Shown: positions 33,222 through 43,274 of the stretch, piece after piece
How the letters are laid out: the number at the start of each line of letters is the position of its first letter
How positions within the stretch are numbered: position 1 is the first letter of the stretch
The notes under the pieces: model-generated
The model's input: only the letters and a program-made list of their open reading frames with translations
The model's database searches: none
Told to the model about the DNA's origin: nothing
Translations under genes and position numbers: made by a program
Source: Pseudomonas nunensis
Lineage (GTDB): Bacteria; Pseudomonadota; Gammaproteobacteria; Pseudomonadales; Pseudomonadaceae
Length of the DNA: 64,000 bases
Assembly: GCF_024296925.1 (NCBI RefSeq)
Contig: NZ_CP101125.1
Coordinates: forward strand, 5,210,501 to 5,274,500
Direction of reading: 5' to 3'

Positions 33222-34385
33222 ATGTCGATCAACGTCGAAGACTATTACGCGCGCGAAACCTTCCAGAGATTGAAGGCCTTCGCCGACACCCAAGAAACCC
33301 CGTTCGTGGTGATCGACACCGCGATGATCAGCCAGGCCTATGACGACCTGCGCGCCGGTTTCGAATTCGCCAAAGTCTATTACGCAGTCAAGGCCAACCC
33401 GGCCGTTGAAATCATCGACCTGCTCAAAGAGAAAGGCTCAAGCTTCGACATCGCGTCGATCTATGAGCTGGACAAAGTGATGGACCGCGGCGTCAGCCCG
33501 GACCGCATCAGCTACGGCAACACCATCAAGAAATCCAAGGACATCCGCTACTTCTACGACAAGGGCGTGCGCCTGTTCTCCACCGACTCCGAAGCCGACC
33601 TGCGCAACATCGCCAAGGCTGCGCCGGGTTCGAAAGTCTACGTGCGCATCCTGACTGAAGGCTCGACCACTGCTGACTGGCCGTTGTCGCGCAAATTCGG
33701 CTGCCAGACCGACATGGCCATGGACCTGCTGATCCTCGCCCGCGACCTGGGCCTGGTGCCTTACGGCATCTCGTTCCACGTCGGCTCGCAACAGCGCGAC
33801 ATCAGCGTCTGGGACGCAGCGATCGCCAAGGTCAAAGTGATCTTCGAACGCCTGAAAGAAGAAGACGGCATTCACCTGAAGCTGATCAACATGGGCGGCG
33901 GCTTCCCGGCCAACTACATCACCCGCACCAACAGCCTGGAAACCTACGCTGAAGAAATCATCCGTTTCCTCAAGGAAGACTTCGGTGACGACCTGCCGGA
34001 AATCATCCTGGAACCGGGCCGTTCGTTGATCGCCAACGCCGGCATCCTGGTCAGCGAAGTGGTATTGGTCGCGCGTAAATCCCGCACTGCGGTAGAGCGC
34101 TGGGTGTACACGGATGTGGGCAAGTTCTCCGGCCTGATCGAAACCATGGACGAAGCCATCAAGTTCCCGATCTGGACCGAGAAGAAAGGCGAGATGGAAG
34201 AAGTCGTCATCGCCGGCCCGACCTGCGACAGCGCCGACATCATGTACGAAAACTACAAGTACGGTTTGCCGCTGAACCTGGCCATTGGTGATCGTTTGTA
34301 CTGGTTGTCCACCGGTGCCTACACCACCAGTTACAGCGCGGTTGAATTCAACGGCTTCCCGCCGCTGAAGTCGTTTTACGTGTAA
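33222..34385 (+). CDS. speC: Ornithine decarboxylase, eukaryote-like fold type III
   Basis: Makes putrescine from ornithine in polyamine synthesis. It has 387 residues, far shorter than the fold-type-I enzymes of E. coli (about 720), and belongs to the alanine-racemase-like PLP class. Lys57 in YYAVKANP binds PLP, GGGFP and EPGRSLIANAG hold the phosphate, and GPTCDSADI gives Cys335 of the active site. AGGAG stands nine bases before ATG 33222. A long leader with a terminator-like hairpin precedes it and a strong terminator follows. Some relatives also act on lysine. Confidence 0.94.
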   Translation: MSINVEDYYARETFQRLKAFADTQETPFVVIDTAMISQAYDDLRAGFEFAKVYYAVKANPAVEIIDLLKEKGSSFDIASIYELDKVMDRGVSPDRISYGNTIKKSKDIRYFYDKGVRLFSTDSEADLRNIAKAAPGSKVYVRILTEGSTTADWPLSRKFGCQTDMAMDLLILARDLGLVPYGISFHVGSQQRDISVWDAAIAKVKVIFERLKEEDGIHLKLINMGGGFPANYITRTNSLETYAEEIIRFLKEDFGDDLPEIILEPGRSLIANAGILVSEVVLVARKSRTAVERWVYTDVGKFSGLIETMDEAIKFPIWTEKKGEMEEVVIAGPTCDSADIMYENYKYGLPLNLAIGDRLYWLSTGAYTTSYSAVEFNGFPPLKSFYV

Positions 34386-34403
34386 GCGTTACCCGCTGAA
34401 AAC

Positions 34404-34434
34404 AAAAAGCCCATGACGAGTCATGGGCTTTTTT
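34404..34434 (+). terminator. Terminator of speC
   Basis: AAAAAGCCCATGAC, loop GAG, TCATGGGCTTTTTT; 18 bases after the stop. Confidence 0.93.
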
Positions 34435-34471
34435 GTGCCTGAAATCCGCCCCTTGAAAACACCCCAACCCC

Positions 34472-34602
34472 GTAGGAGCTGGTAGGAGCTGGTAGGAGCT
34501 GTCGAGTGCAACGAGGCTGCGATCTTTTGATCTTTTTTTTTTAAAATCAAAGTCAAAAGATCGCAGCCTCGTTGCACTCGACAGCTCCTACGAGCTCCTA
34601 CA
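34472..34602. repeat. Inverted repeat (GTAGGAGCTGTCGAG family) with triplicated edge
   Basis: Second copy of the 2438-2536 family. GGTAGGAGCT is repeated three times at the left end (34472-34500) and the right end has two copies of AGCTCCTAC. The long arms pair GTCGAGTGCAACGAGGCTGC with its inverse. The centre differs from the first copy (T-run and AAAATCAAAG). The right end reaches into the stop codon of the Sel1-repeat gene. Confidence 0.9.
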
Positions 34603-35365
34603 GGGGTTTGAGGTCGTACTCCAGTTCGACGCAGCGCTGGGCATAATCCGCCACCAATGCTCGAATGTTCGGATCCGTTGCGTTTGCCAATGCCTTGCTC
34701 GCGACCCGCAGGAAATTCAGATTCCCGCCGGCCAATGCCTTGCGCAACCAATCCAGCGCCTCTTCGATATGGCCTTCATCCGCCAGCACCGCCGCATAAC
34801 TGAACTGCCCACGAAAGTCCCCGCCCACCGCCGAGCGCCGATACCAATCACGCGCAGCTTGCGGATCCGCCGGACATACCCGCCCTTCCTCCAGATAACG
34901 GCCCAGCAGGTTCATCGATTTCGCGTGGCCCATTTCAGCGGCACGCCGATAAAGACCCAGCGCTTGCACCTGGTCTTCAGCAACACCGCGCCCGGTCGCC
35001 AGCAGATTGGCGTAGTTGTACATCGCCCAATCCAGGCCCTTCTCGGCCGCCAGCCGATAATGCCCCGCCGCCACTGCAGCATCGGCGCTGCAACCCCAGC
35101 CATGTTCATGGCAACGACCGAGCATGTTGCGCGCCATCAAGTGTCCGCCACTGGCGGCAATCCCGAACCAACGCACCGCCAGCGGCGGATCCTGTTCGAT
35201 GCCCTGCCCGTCCAGCAAAATCTGCCCGAGCAATGCCTGGGCATCGAGCACGCCTTCGCGTGCAGCGATCAGAATCGCTTGGGCCGCCCGCGCCGGACTT
35301 TCCTCAAGCATGGCTTTGAGCCGATCACCGTCGAGGACTTCCTCGCGGCGCAGTTGATAACTCAT
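34598..35365 (-). CDS. Sel1-repeat protein downstream of piuC
   Basis: A 255-residue helical protein of Sel1-like (SLR/TPR-related) repeats, e.g. [40 protein letters not shown] and [20 protein letters not shown], spaced about 36 residues apart. Such repeats act as protein-binding scaffolds; no signal peptide is visible. Its ATG overlaps the piuC stop (ATGA, 35362-35365), so it belongs to the iron-regulated piuC transcript. The final codons DLKPL-stop run into a dispersed repeat, and the TAG is part of the repeat's GTAGGAGCT. Confidence 0.87.
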   Translation of the reverse strand: MSYQLRREEVLDGDRLKAMLEESPARAAQAILIAAREGVLDAQALLGQILLDGQGIEQDPPLAVRWFGIAASGGHLMARNMLGRCHEHGWGCSADAAVAAGHYRLAAEKGLDWAMYNYANLLATGRGVAEDQVQALGLYRRAAEMGHAKSMNLLGRYLEEGRVCPADPQAARDWYRRSAVGGDFRGQFSYAAVLADEGHIEEALDWLRKALAGGNLNFLRVASKALANATDPNIRALVADYAQRCVELEYDLKPL

Positions 35366-36042
35366 ACCTCGACCCAGCGGCGCAGCAGGTTGTGATAAGT
35401 GCCGGTGAGGCGGATCAGCGAAGGGTGGTCAGGCATGTCCTGGGTCAGTTGCTGGATCGCGCCGTCCATCTCGAACAACAAGGCGCGCTGGCTGTCTTCA
35501 CGGACCAGGCTTTGGGTCCAGAAGAACGAGGCATAGCGCGTACCGCGAGTGACGGCGTTGACCTTGTGCAGACTGCTGCCGGGGTACAGGACCATGTCGC
35601 CGGCGGGTAACTTGACCCGTTGGGTGCCGAAAGTGTCCTGGATTTCCAGCTCGCCGCCGTCGTAGTCCTCCGGCTCGCTGAAGAACAGCGTCGCCGACAG
35701 GTCAGTGCGCACCCGCTCGATGCTGCCCTTGGGCTGGCGCACGGCGTTATCGATATGGAAGTCGAAACTGCCGCCCGCCGTGTAGCAGTTCAGCAGCGGC
35801 GGGAAGACTTTGTGCGGTAACGCGGCTGACATGAACTGCGGATTTTTCCACAAGCGTTCGAGCATCGCCGCGCCGACTTCCTTGGCCAGCGGGTGACCTT
35901 CCGGCAGTTGCAGATTGTGCTTGGCCTTGGCCGACTGGAAGCCGGCGGTGATCTTGCCGTCCGCCCAATCCGCCTGTTCCAGGGCTTCGCGAATGCGCTG
36001 CACTTCTTCTTTCGCGAACACGCCGGGAATGTGCAGCAGCAT
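35362..36042 (-). CDS. piuC: PKHD-type Fe(II)/2-oxoglutarate hydroxylase PiuC
   Basis: A 226-residue Fe(II)- and 2-oxoglutarate-dependent dioxygenase (PKHD/YbiX family). His96 and Asp98 in FHIDNA and His159 in SSLHKV are the iron triad; Arg169 in RGTRYASF binds 2-oxoglutarate. The substrate is unknown; the gene goes with siderophore receptors. I chose MLLHIPG (36042), preceded by AGGTGT; a start at 36063 would add seven residues. It is divergent from piuA across a gap with a Fur-like site, so iron limitation should induce both. Confidence 0.93.
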   Translation of the reverse strand: MLLHIPGVFAKEEVQRIREALEQADWADGKITAGFQSAKAKHNLQLPEGHPLAKEVGAAMLERLWKNPQFMSAALPHKVFPPLLNCYTAGGSFDFHIDNAVRQPKGSIERVRTDLSATLFFSEPEDYDGGELEIQDTFGTQRVKLPAGDMVLYPGSSLHKVNAVTRGTRYASFFWTQSLVREDSQRALLFEMDGAIQQLTQDMPDHPSLIRLTGTYHNLLRRWVEV

Positions 36043-36075
36043 GGGACGACACCTGGTGGTCAAAGGGGCGCCAAT

Positions 36076-36094
36076 GGTATTGATTCTTATTGAC
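36076..36094. promoter_or_regulatory. Candidate Fur box between piuC and piuA
   Basis: GGTATTGATTCTTATTGAC matches 12 of 19 positions of the Fur consensus GATAATGATAATCATTATC by my count. It lies 34 bases upstream of piuC and 156 bases before piuA, in an AT-rich divergent gap. Confidence 0.6.
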
Positions 36095-36249
36095 CGTGTA
36101 AAACCCCACAGACGAACGAGACAGCAAAAACCGTAAGGTTAAATTGTAAAGAATGTAAATTCGTCGCGAATAGTAACGTTTCGCAATTGATACAAATACC
36201 TGTTTACCCTATATTCCGCGACCTCAAATCCTTGGGGAGGGGAATTCAC

Positions 36250-38508
36250 ATGTCACGCCAATTACAACAATCACCGGTCAGTTCACCACGTTTGCTCGCC
36301 TCTGCCATTGGCATGGCGATCACTGCCGGTTCCGCTGGGCACATGGTGTTCGCTGCCGAGAAGACGGACGAAAAAGCCTCGGGCAATGCGATTTCCCTGG
36401 ACGCCACCAGCGTGGTTGGCGAGGAGCAAGACACCTCCTACAAGACCGACACCTCGGCTTCGAAAAAATACACCGCACCGCTGCGCGAGACGCCGAAAAG
36501 CGTCACCGTGATCCCGCAACAAGTGATTCGCGACACCGGCGCCACCAGCCTGGTCGACGCGTTGCGCACCACGCCGGGCATCACCTTCGGTGCCGGTGAA
36601 GGCGGCAACCCGGCCGGCGACCGTCCGATCATTCGCGGCTTCAACGCTGAAAGCGATGTATTCGTCGACGGCATGCGCGACCCGGCGTCCCAGAGCCGTG
36701 AAATCTTCGACGTTGAATCCGTCGAAATCAGCAAAGGCCCTGGCTCGGCCTTCACTGGCGCCGGTTCCACCGGTGGCAGCCTGAACCTGGTGAGCAAGAC
36801 CGCCAAACTGGGCAACTTCTACAATGGCGGCTTCACTTGGGGTTCGGACCAGACCAAGCGCACCACCCTCGACCTGAACCAGCAGATCAACGACACCTCG
36901 GCCTTCCGTCTGAACCTGATGAAGCACGAAGCCAACGTCGCCGGGCGTGACGGCGTGGACGTCAGCCGCTGGGGCGTGGCGCCGACCTTCTCCTTCGGCC
37001 TGGGCACCGACACCCGAGTGACCGTCGGTTACTACCACGTCGAAACCGACGACATGCCGGACTACGGCGTGCCGCTGACCTTGAGCCCGAACCGCAGCAA
37101 GTACCACGTCGACAAACCGGCCAACGTCAATAAAGACAACTTCTACGGCCTCACCGGTCGCGATTATCGCCAGACCAAAAACGACAGCGGCACGATCAAG
37201 ATCGAACACGATCTGAATGAAGACCTGACCGTTTCCAACAGCTTCCGCATGTCCCGTTCGACCCTCGACTACATCGTCACCAACCCCGACGACAGCAAGG
37301 GCAACGTGGCCAACGGCAGCGTTTACCGTGGCTCGAAAAGCCGTAACTCGACGTCCAGCGGCTGGGTCAACCAGACCGACCTGAGCGCCAAGTTCAACAC
37401 CGGCGCGATCGAACACAGCCTGGTCACCGGTCTGGAGTTTTCCTATCAGGACACTCACAACCGCCCGTATATCCTGACCTCTACGGCTGCTGGCACCACG
37501 TGCAACCGCGCGCTGTTCAACTCCGGCGACTGCACCAACCTGTACAAGCCGACGCCTGGGGATAACTGGTCGGGCTCCATCAAAGACAGCAATGCCTTCA
37601 CCGACACCGACACCAAAACCGCCGCGGCTTATGTGTTCGATACGCTGAAGTTCAACGAGCAATGGTCCCTGAACCTGGGCCTGCGTTACGACAACTACCA
37701 GACCGAATCCAGCGGCTACGCCAATGCCGGTCGTACCACCCCGGCGGGCAGTTTCTCCCGGGAGAACACCACCGACCTGGTCAACTATCAGATCGGCGTG
37801 GTCTACAACCCGCTGCCTAACGGTAGCGTGTACGCGGCCTACTCCACCTCCAGCAACCCGGCCGGTGAAACCAGCGGTAATGGCAGCCTGGAACTGGCAG
37901 CGAACAACAGTGACCTGGACCCGGAAAAGAACCGCAACTACGAGATCGGCACCAAGTGGGACTTCTTCGGTGACGACCTGTCGCTGACCGCCGCACTGTT
38001 CCGCACCGAGAAAACCAACGCCCGTATCGACGATCCGGACGGCGCCACCACCCAAGTGCTGGACGGCGAACAAACCGTCAACGGTCTGGAGCTGACCTAC
38101 ACCGGCAAACTGACCCGTAACTGGAAAGTCTTCGGCGGCTACACCTACATGGAAAGCGAAGTGGTCAAGACCACCCTCGCCGCCGACAAAGGCAACCATA
38201 TGCCGAGCACGCCACGGAACAACTTTACCCTGTGGTCGACCTACGACCTGATTCCGGAAAAGTTGACCATCGGTGGCGGCGCAACCTTCGTCGATTCGCA
38301 GTTCGGTAACGTCGCCAACTCGGTGGAGATCCCTTCCTACTGGCGCTACGACGCCATGGCCAGCTACGCGCTGACCAAGAACGTCGACCTGCAACTCAAC
38401 GTACAGAACCTGACCGACAAGCGTTATTTCGACCAGGTGTTCCAGACGCACTACGCCCACGTGGCAGCGGGCCGTACTGCCCTGCTGAGTGCGAACTTCC
38501 ACTTCTGA
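36250..38508 (+). CDS. piuA: TonB-dependent siderophore receptor PiuA
   Basis: A 752-residue outer-membrane receptor, related to E. coli Fiu, for catechol-type iron complexes; P. aeruginosa PiuA also admits siderophore-drug conjugates. A signal peptide ends near residue 36 (MVFAAEKTD). The plug has ETPKSVTVIPQQVI and GFNAESDVFVDGMRD. The barrel ends with the aromatic strand ALLSANFHF. GGGGAGGGG lies before ATG 36250. It is divergent from piuC and shares the Fur-like site; a REP pair and a terminator separate it from piuB. Confidence 0.94.
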   Translation: MSRQLQQSPVSSPRLLASAIGMAITAGSAGHMVFAAEKTDEKASGNAISLDATSVVGEEQDTSYKTDTSASKKYTAPLRETPKSVTVIPQQVIRDTGATSLVDALRTTPGITFGAGEGGNPAGDRPIIRGFNAESDVFVDGMRDPASQSREIFDVESVEISKGPGSAFTGAGSTGGSLNLVSKTAKLGNFYNGGFTWGSDQTKRTTLDLNQQINDTSAFRLNLMKHEANVAGRDGVDVSRWGVAPTFSFGLGTDTRVTVGYYHVETDDMPDYGVPLTLSPNRSKYHVDKPANVNKDNFYGLTGRDYRQTKNDSGTIKIEHDLNEDLTVSNSFRMSRSTLDYIVTNPDDSKGNVANGSVYRGSKSRNSTSSGWVNQTDLSAKFNTGAIEHSLVTGLEFSYQDTHNRPYILTSTAAGTTCNRALFNSGDCTNLYKPTPGDNWSGSIKDSNAFTDTDTKTAAAYVFDTLKFNEQWSLNLGLRYDNYQTESSGYANAGRTTPAGSFSRENTTDLVNYQIGVVYNPLPNGSVYAAYSTSSNPAGETSGNGSLELAANNSDLDPEKNRNYEIGTKWDFFGDDLSLTAALFRTEKTNARIDDPDGATTQVLDGEQTVNGLELTYTGKLTRNWKVFGGYTYMESEVVKTTLAADKGNHMPSTPRNNFTLWSTYDLIPEKLTIGGGATFVDSQFGNVANSVEIPSYWRYDAMASYALTKNVDLQLNVQNLTDKRYFDQVFQTHYAHVAAGRTALLSANFHF

Positions 38509-38533
38509 TTGCCAGCCACACCCGCAATCCCCC

Positions 38534-38623
38534 TGTGGGAGCGGGCTTGCTCGCGAAGAGGGAGTGTCAGTCGACATAAATGCTGTCTGACACACCGCTT
38601 TCGCGAGCAAGCCCGCTCCCACA
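38534..38623. repeat. Inverted REP pair after piuA
   Basis: CTGTGGGAGCGGGCTTGCTC and its inverse with about 40 bases between, starting 25 bases after the stop. Confidence 0.92.
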
Positions 38624-38657
38624 ATGAGATGTGTGTGAAGGCTGACATCTGGGACAG

Positions 38658-38687
38658 GCCCCGTTCATTCAATTGAACGGGGCTTTT
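38658..38687 (+). terminator. Terminator between piuA and piuB
   Basis: GCCCCGTTCA (38658-38667) pairs with TGAACGGGGC (38674-38683), followed by TTTTG. It implies that piuB has its own promoter in 38688-38770. Confidence 0.87.
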
Positions 38688-38770
38688 GTACGTAATAAAG
38701 AATGTTTCTCGACAACCCACGGCATAATGCGCGCCGTGATGATTACTTTCGAACGAACAAGGCGAGCGAC

Positions 38771-41296
38771 GTGTTGAAGAAAACCCTGTTCCAGTTGCAC
38801 TGGTTTTTTGGCATCAGTGCCGGACTGGTCCTGGCCCTGATGGGCATAACCGGTGCGGCCTATTCGTTCCAGGATGAAATCCTGCGGGCGCTGAATCCTT
38901 CTGTGCTGCAGGTCGAGAAACAGGTCGCCGGTGTCTTGCCACCCGCCGAGTTGGTGGAACGCATCGAAGCCACCTCCGGCAAGAAAGTCTCGATGCTCTG
39001 GGTCGAGACCGACAGCGGCAACGCCGCGCGCGTGATTTTCACCCCGCCTCCGGGCGAACGTCGCGGTGAGATGCGTTACTTCGACCCGTACACCGCCGAA
39101 TTCCTCGGCGACGCCACCGGCCAAGACTTCTTCGGCTTGATGCTGCAACTGCACCGGTTCCTCGCCATGGGCGACACCGGTCGGCAGATCACCGGCGCCT
39201 GCACGCTCATCCTGGTGTTCTTCTGCCTGTCCGGGCTTTACCTGCGCTGGCCGCGCCAGTGGAACAAATGGCGCGCCTGGCTGACCCTGGACTGGAAGAA
39301 AAAGGGCCGCAGCTTCAATTGGGATTTGCACTCGGTGGCGGGCACCTGGTGCCTGGTGTTTTACCTGTTGGCCGCGCTGACCGGGTTGTCCTGGTCCTAC
39401 GAGTGGTACAACAAGGGACTGACCAAGTTGCTGTCCGACGCGCCGCAGAACGAGCGGGTTCGCAACCGTGGCCCGGCGCCGAGCGGTCCTGCGCCGAGCG
39501 CCGATTACGCAGCAATGTGGAGCAGCATCTACAGCGCCGCCGGCCCGAACCTGTCCGCCTACAACATCCGCATGCCGCCCCTGGCCGGCCAACCGGCGAC
39601 CGTGTTCTACCTGCTGAGCACCTCGCCTCACGATCGCGCACTGAACGAGATCAGCCTCGATCCGGCGACCGGCATCGTCAAACGCCACGACCGCTACAGC
39701 GACAAGAGCCTCAAGGCGCAGTTGCTGACCAGTATCTACGCGCTGCACACCGGCAGTTACTTCGGCATCGTCGGGCGGATCGTCCTGACAATTACCGCGC
39801 TGACCATGCCGCTGTTTTTCGTCACAGGCTGGTTGCTGTACCTGGATCGTCGGCGCAAGAAACGCCAGATCAAGGACGCGCGTAACGGCCTCGTGCAACC
39901 GGGTAGCGATGCGCCTGCGTGGCTGATCGGTTTCGCCAGCCAGAGCGGATTCGCCGAGCAACTCGCGTGGCAGACCGCCGGGCAATTGCAGGCCGCCGGA
40001 TTGCCGGTGAAAGTGCAGCCGCTGGCGAGTGTCAGCGAGCAGGATTTGCGCGATTCGAACAATGCGCTGTTCGTGGTCAGTACCTTTGGCGATGGCGAAG
40101 CGCCGGACAGCGCCCGGGGTTTCGAACGCAAAGTGCTGAGCCAGGCGTCGAGCCTGGAAAGCCTGAACTACGCGGTGCTCGGTCTGGGTGACCGCCAGTA
40201 TCAACATTTCTGCGGTTTCGCCCGACGCCTGCACACCTGGCTCGGCGAACACGGTGGCAAGACCCTGTTTGCCCCGGTGGAAGTCGACAGCGGCGACCCC
40301 TACGCCTTGCGTCACTGGCAGCAGCAACTCGGCCTGGTGACCGGACAGGCGCCAGTGGACACCTGGCAGGCGCCCAGCTACGACAACTGGACGCTGACCC
40401 GTCGCGAACTGATGAACCCGGACAGCTGCGGCTCGCCGGTGTACAAGATCGGCCTCAGCGCCCCGAACACCAGCAGTTGGCTGGCCGGGGACCTGGTGGA
40501 AGTCATGCCACGCAATTGTCCGTGGGCGATCGAGCACTTCCTCGATGGCCTGGGGATTGATGGTCGGGCCATGGTTGAGCTCGATGGCCTGTCGCAACCA
40601 CTGGACCAGGCCCTCGCCAGTCGCCAGATGCCCGAGAACCGCGCGCATCTGGTCGGCCTGCATGCCCAGGCGCTGGTGCAGGCCTTGGTGCCGCTGGCGA
40701 TGCGCGAATATTCCATCGCCTCGATCGCCGCCGACGGCATTCTGGAACTGATCGTCCGCCAGGAAGTACACCCCGACGGCAGCCTCGGCATCGGCTCCGG
40801 CTGGCTCACCGAACATGCGCCCGTGGGCGGCAGCATCAGTTTGCGAGTGCGGCGTAACAGCGGTTTCCATCTGCCGACCGAACCGGTGCCGATGATCCTG
40901 CTGGGCAACGGCACCGGCCTGGCCGGGCTGCGCAGTTTGCTCAAGGCGCGAATTGCCGACGGGCAACAACGGCATTGGCTGCTGTTTGGCGAGCGCCAGC
41001 GTGAGCACGATTATTTGTGCCGCGATGAGCTGGAAGGATGGTTGATCGAAGGCGATCTCGAGCGACTGGACCTGGCGTTCTCCCGGGATCAGGCCGAGAA
41101 GGTCTACGTCCAGGACCGCCTGCGCGAATCCGCCACCGAGCTGAAGAAATGGCTGGCCGAGGGTGCGGTGATCTACATCTGCGGCAGCTTGCAAGGCATG
41201 GCCTCAGGCGTGGACCACGCGCTCAACGAAATACTCGGGATCGACGAAGTAGACCGCCTGATCGAACAGGGCCGCTACCGCCGCGACGTCTACTGA
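38771..41296 (+). CDS. piuB: PepSY-flavodoxin-FNR membrane reductase PiuB
   Basis: An 841-residue fusion: PepSY-TM membrane part (about 1-370, four hydrophobic helices), flavodoxin-like FMN domain (about 382-525; [16 protein letters not shown]), and FAD/NADPH reductase domain (about 535-841; REYSIASI for [18 protein letters not shown] for NADPH, ending GRYRRDVY). It probably carries electrons from NADPH across the inner membrane to reduce periplasmic ferric-siderophore. The GTG at 38771, with AAGGCGAG upstream, gives [11 protein letters not shown] as in homologues; a start at 38702 would add 23 hydrophilic residues. Confidence 0.9.
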   Translation: MLKKTLFQLHWFFGISAGLVLALMGITGAAYSFQDEILRALNPSVLQVEKQVAGVLPPAELVERIEATSGKKVSMLWVETDSGNAARVIFTPPPGERRGEMRYFDPYTAEFLGDATGQDFFGLMLQLHRFLAMGDTGRQITGACTLILVFFCLSGLYLRWPRQWNKWRAWLTLDWKKKGRSFNWDLHSVAGTWCLVFYLLAALTGLSWSYEWYNKGLTKLLSDAPQNERVRNRGPAPSGPAPSADYAAMWSSIYSAAGPNLSAYNIRMPPLAGQPATVFYLLSTSPHDRALNEISLDPATGIVKRHDRYSDKSLKAQLLTSIYALHTGSYFGIVGRIVLTITALTMPLFFVTGWLLYLDRRRKKRQIKDARNGLVQPGSDAPAWLIGFASQSGFAEQLAWQTAGQLQAAGLPVKVQPLASVSEQDLRDSNNALFVVSTFGDGEAPDSARGFERKVLSQASSLESLNYAVLGLGDRQYQHFCGFARRLHTWLGEHGGKTLFAPVEVDSGDPYALRHWQQQLGLVTGQAPVDTWQAPSYDNWTLTRRELMNPDSCGSPVYKIGLSAPNTSSWLAGDLVEVMPRNCPWAIEHFLDGLGIDGRAMVELDGLSQPLDQALASRQMPENRAHLVGLHAQALVQALVPLAMREYSIASIAADGILELIVRQEVHPDGSLGIGSGWLTEHAPVGGSISLRVRRNSGFHLPTEPVPMILLGNGTGLAGLRSLLKARIADGQQRHWLLFGERQREHDYLCRDELEGWLIEGDLERLDLAFSRDQAEKVYVQDRLRESATELKKWLAEGAVIYICGSLQGMASGVDHALNEILGIDEVDRLIEQGRYRRDVY

Positions 41297-41311
41297 AAAC
41301 ACGCAGTTCCC

Positions 41312-41536
41312 TGTGGGAGCGGGCTTGCTCGCGAAAGCGGTTTGACAGCCAACATATTCGTTGAATGTTAATCCGCCATCGCGAGCAAGCTCGCTCCCAC
41401 AATTGAAATTGCATCGAACACACAATCCGAGACCCACCGTAATTCCTGTGGGAGCGAGCTTGCTCGCGATGGCGATCTGTCAGCAAACATCTGTGTTGAA
41501 TGCAAACCCCTCTTCGCGAGCAAGCCCGCTCCCACA
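41312..41536. repeat. Two consecutive inverted REP pairs
   Basis: Pairs at 41312-41402 and 41447-41536 lie between the convergent piuB and phosphatase genes. The inner two units carry GAGCTTGCTC in place of CGGGCTTGCTC, a matched change in the facing copies (41383-41402 and 41447-41469), suggesting they diverged or were copied as a unit. Confidence 0.92.
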
Positions 41537-41564
41537 TTTGATCGGTGACAAGGTTGGTGATGTG

Positions 41565-43106
41565 TCAAACCGGCTGCAACTTCTGCTCAAACACACTCAC
41601 CCCATCCAGATCCCGCAACACCACGCTCATCTCCCCGCTCTGCCCATCAATATTCACCTCACCAAAAAACTGAAACCCGGCAAACGGCGAGGTGTTCTGC
41701 GCGGGCGGAGCTTTCTCGAACACCACCTCCGGCCCAAAGGTTTTATCCAACGGATTCGGCCCGAAGCTCCCGGCATTCAACGGCCCGGCGACGAACTCCC
41801 AGAACGGTTCGAAGTCCTGGAACGCCGCGCGATCGGGGTGGTAGTGATGCGCCGCGCAGTAGTGCACATCCGCCGTCAAAAACACGAAGTTGCGCACCTG
41901 CTGTGCCCGCAGAAAACCCAACAACTCAGCGATTTCCAGTTCACGTCCCTGCGCCGGTCCCGGATCACCGTTGGCCACCGCTTCCCAACGCGCCACACCC
42001 GGGCTGACCTCACCATCCGGCACGCCGAGGCCGATCGGCATGTCTGCCGCGATGACTTTCCATTGCGCATTCGAGGCTTTCAACGAAGCCTTCAGCCAGT
42101 CCAGTTGCTCACGCCCGAGGAACGGTTTTTCACCGCCCAAATTGTCGTCGTTCGCCCCGCGATAACTGCGCATATCCAGCACAAACACATCGAGCATCGG
42201 CCCATAGCTGAGCTGGCGATAAATCCGCCCGCCGTTGTCAGCACTCTGTAATCGCATCGGCGCGTATTCGAGCCAGGCCTGGCGCGCGCGGCCGACCAGG
42301 CTGTGGATATCTTTGCTCTTGTAGCGCTCGTCCAGCTGCTTGCCCGGCGACCAGTTGTTCACCACTTCGTGGTCATCCCACTGCCAGATCTGCGGTACTT
42401 CGGCGTTGAAGCGGCGGATGTTTTCGTCCATCAGGTTGTAGCGATAATTGCCGCGGTATTCATCGAGGGTTTCGGCGACTTTGCTCTTGGCTTCGCTGGT
42501 GATGTTGCGCCACACCCGACCGCTCTCGGTGGTCAGTTGCGCCGGCACCGGGCCGTCGGCGTAGATGGTGTCGCCGCTGTGGATAAAGAAGTCCGGCAGG
42601 CGCAGGCGCATGGCTTCATAGATGCGCATGCCACCGATGTCCGGGTTGATGCCGAAGCCCTGGCCGACGGTGTCGCCGCTCCAGACAAAACGCAGATCGC
42701 GACGGGTCGTCGGCACGCTGCGCAAGTGACCGAACCAGGGTTCGCTGCTCGTTCCGTTTTGGGCGTCTTCGAAGTGCACGCGATAGAAAATCGCCTGATC
42801 GGCGGGCAGACCGGTGAGTTCGACGCGAGCGGTAAAGTCAGTGCGCGAATCCGCCAGGGGCGAAACGAAACGACGGGGGTTGGTGAACAGGCTGCGGGTG
42901 TCCCATTCCACCACCATACGCGCGGGACGGTCGCTGCGGCTCCAGACCATCGCACGGTCGCCCAGCAAGTCGCCGGACTGCACGCCGTCGGTGAGTTGCG
43001 GCCGATCCTTGACCGAGGCGATCACCGCCGGGGCCAAGCCGGGCAGCAACAAACCGGCGCCGACGGCTTGCATGACACGCCGGCGGCCGAGGTTGAATTC
43101 GCTCAT
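41565..43106 (-). CDS. phoD: PhoD-like alkaline phosphatase/phosphodiesterase, Tat-exported
   Basis: A 513-residue PhoD-family metallophosphoesterase, releasing phosphate from phosphodiesters or monoesters outside the inner membrane. The Tat signal is NLGRRRVMQAVGAGLLLPGL. A PhoD N-terminal domain (about 35-130) precedes the catalytic domain with VWSGDTVGQG, IHSGDTIYADGP and WDDHEVVNNW, which place the metal-binding Asp and His. The start MSEFNLG at 43106 follows AGGGAGA. A start at 43166 would put 20 residues ahead of the Tat motif. It is monocistronic, bounded by REP pairs. Similar proteins degrade extracellular DNA in P. aeruginosa (EddA). Confidence 0.9.
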   Translation of the reverse strand: MSEFNLGRRRVMQAVGAGLLLPGLAPAVIASVKDRPQLTDGVQSGDLLGDRAMVWSRSDRPARMVVEWDTRSLFTNPRRFVSPLADSRTDFTARVELTGLPADQAIFYRVHFEDAQNGTSSEPWFGHLRSVPTTRRDLRFVWSGDTVGQGFGINPDIGGMRIYEAMRLRLPDFFIHSGDTIYADGPVPAQLTTESGRVWRNITSEAKSKVAETLDEYRGNYRYNLMDENIRRFNAEVPQIWQWDDHEVVNNWSPGKQLDERYKSKDIHSLVGRARQAWLEYAPMRLQSADNGGRIYRQLSYGPMLDVFVLDMRSYRGANDDNLGGEKPFLGREQLDWLKASLKASNAQWKVIAADMPIGLGVPDGEVSPGVARWEAVANGDPGPAQGRELEIAELLGFLRAQQVRNFVFLTADVHYCAAHHYHPDRAAFQDFEPFWEFVAGPLNAGSFGPNPLDKTFGPEVVFEKAPPAQNTSPFAGFQFFGEVNIDGQSGEMSVVLRDLDGVSVFEQKLQPV

Positions 43107-43174
43107 GGTGTTCTCCCTGAAAAAGGGAAACTTAAGCATGTGCGCATGACGCCCGTGTGAAAACACAGTTCCCT

Positions 43175-43264
43175 TGTGGGAGCGGGCTTGCTCGCGAAGG
43201 CGTCGTGTCAGTCAACATCCTTACCAACTGACAGGCCGCCTTCGCGAGCAAGCCCGCTCCCACA
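43175..43264. repeat. Inverted REP pair
   Basis: TTGTGGGAGCGGGCTTGCTC and its inverse. It lies upstream of the phosphatase gene and ten bases beyond the fruA stop, so it is likely transcribed at the end of the fru message. Confidence 0.92.
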
Positions 43265-43274
43265 GGGTTTGGTG

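Noticed and set aside
43107..43174. PhoB box upstream of the PhoD-type phosphatase
   Set aside because: Only loose GTCAT-like fragments are seen, without the 11-base repeat spacing of a Pho box.
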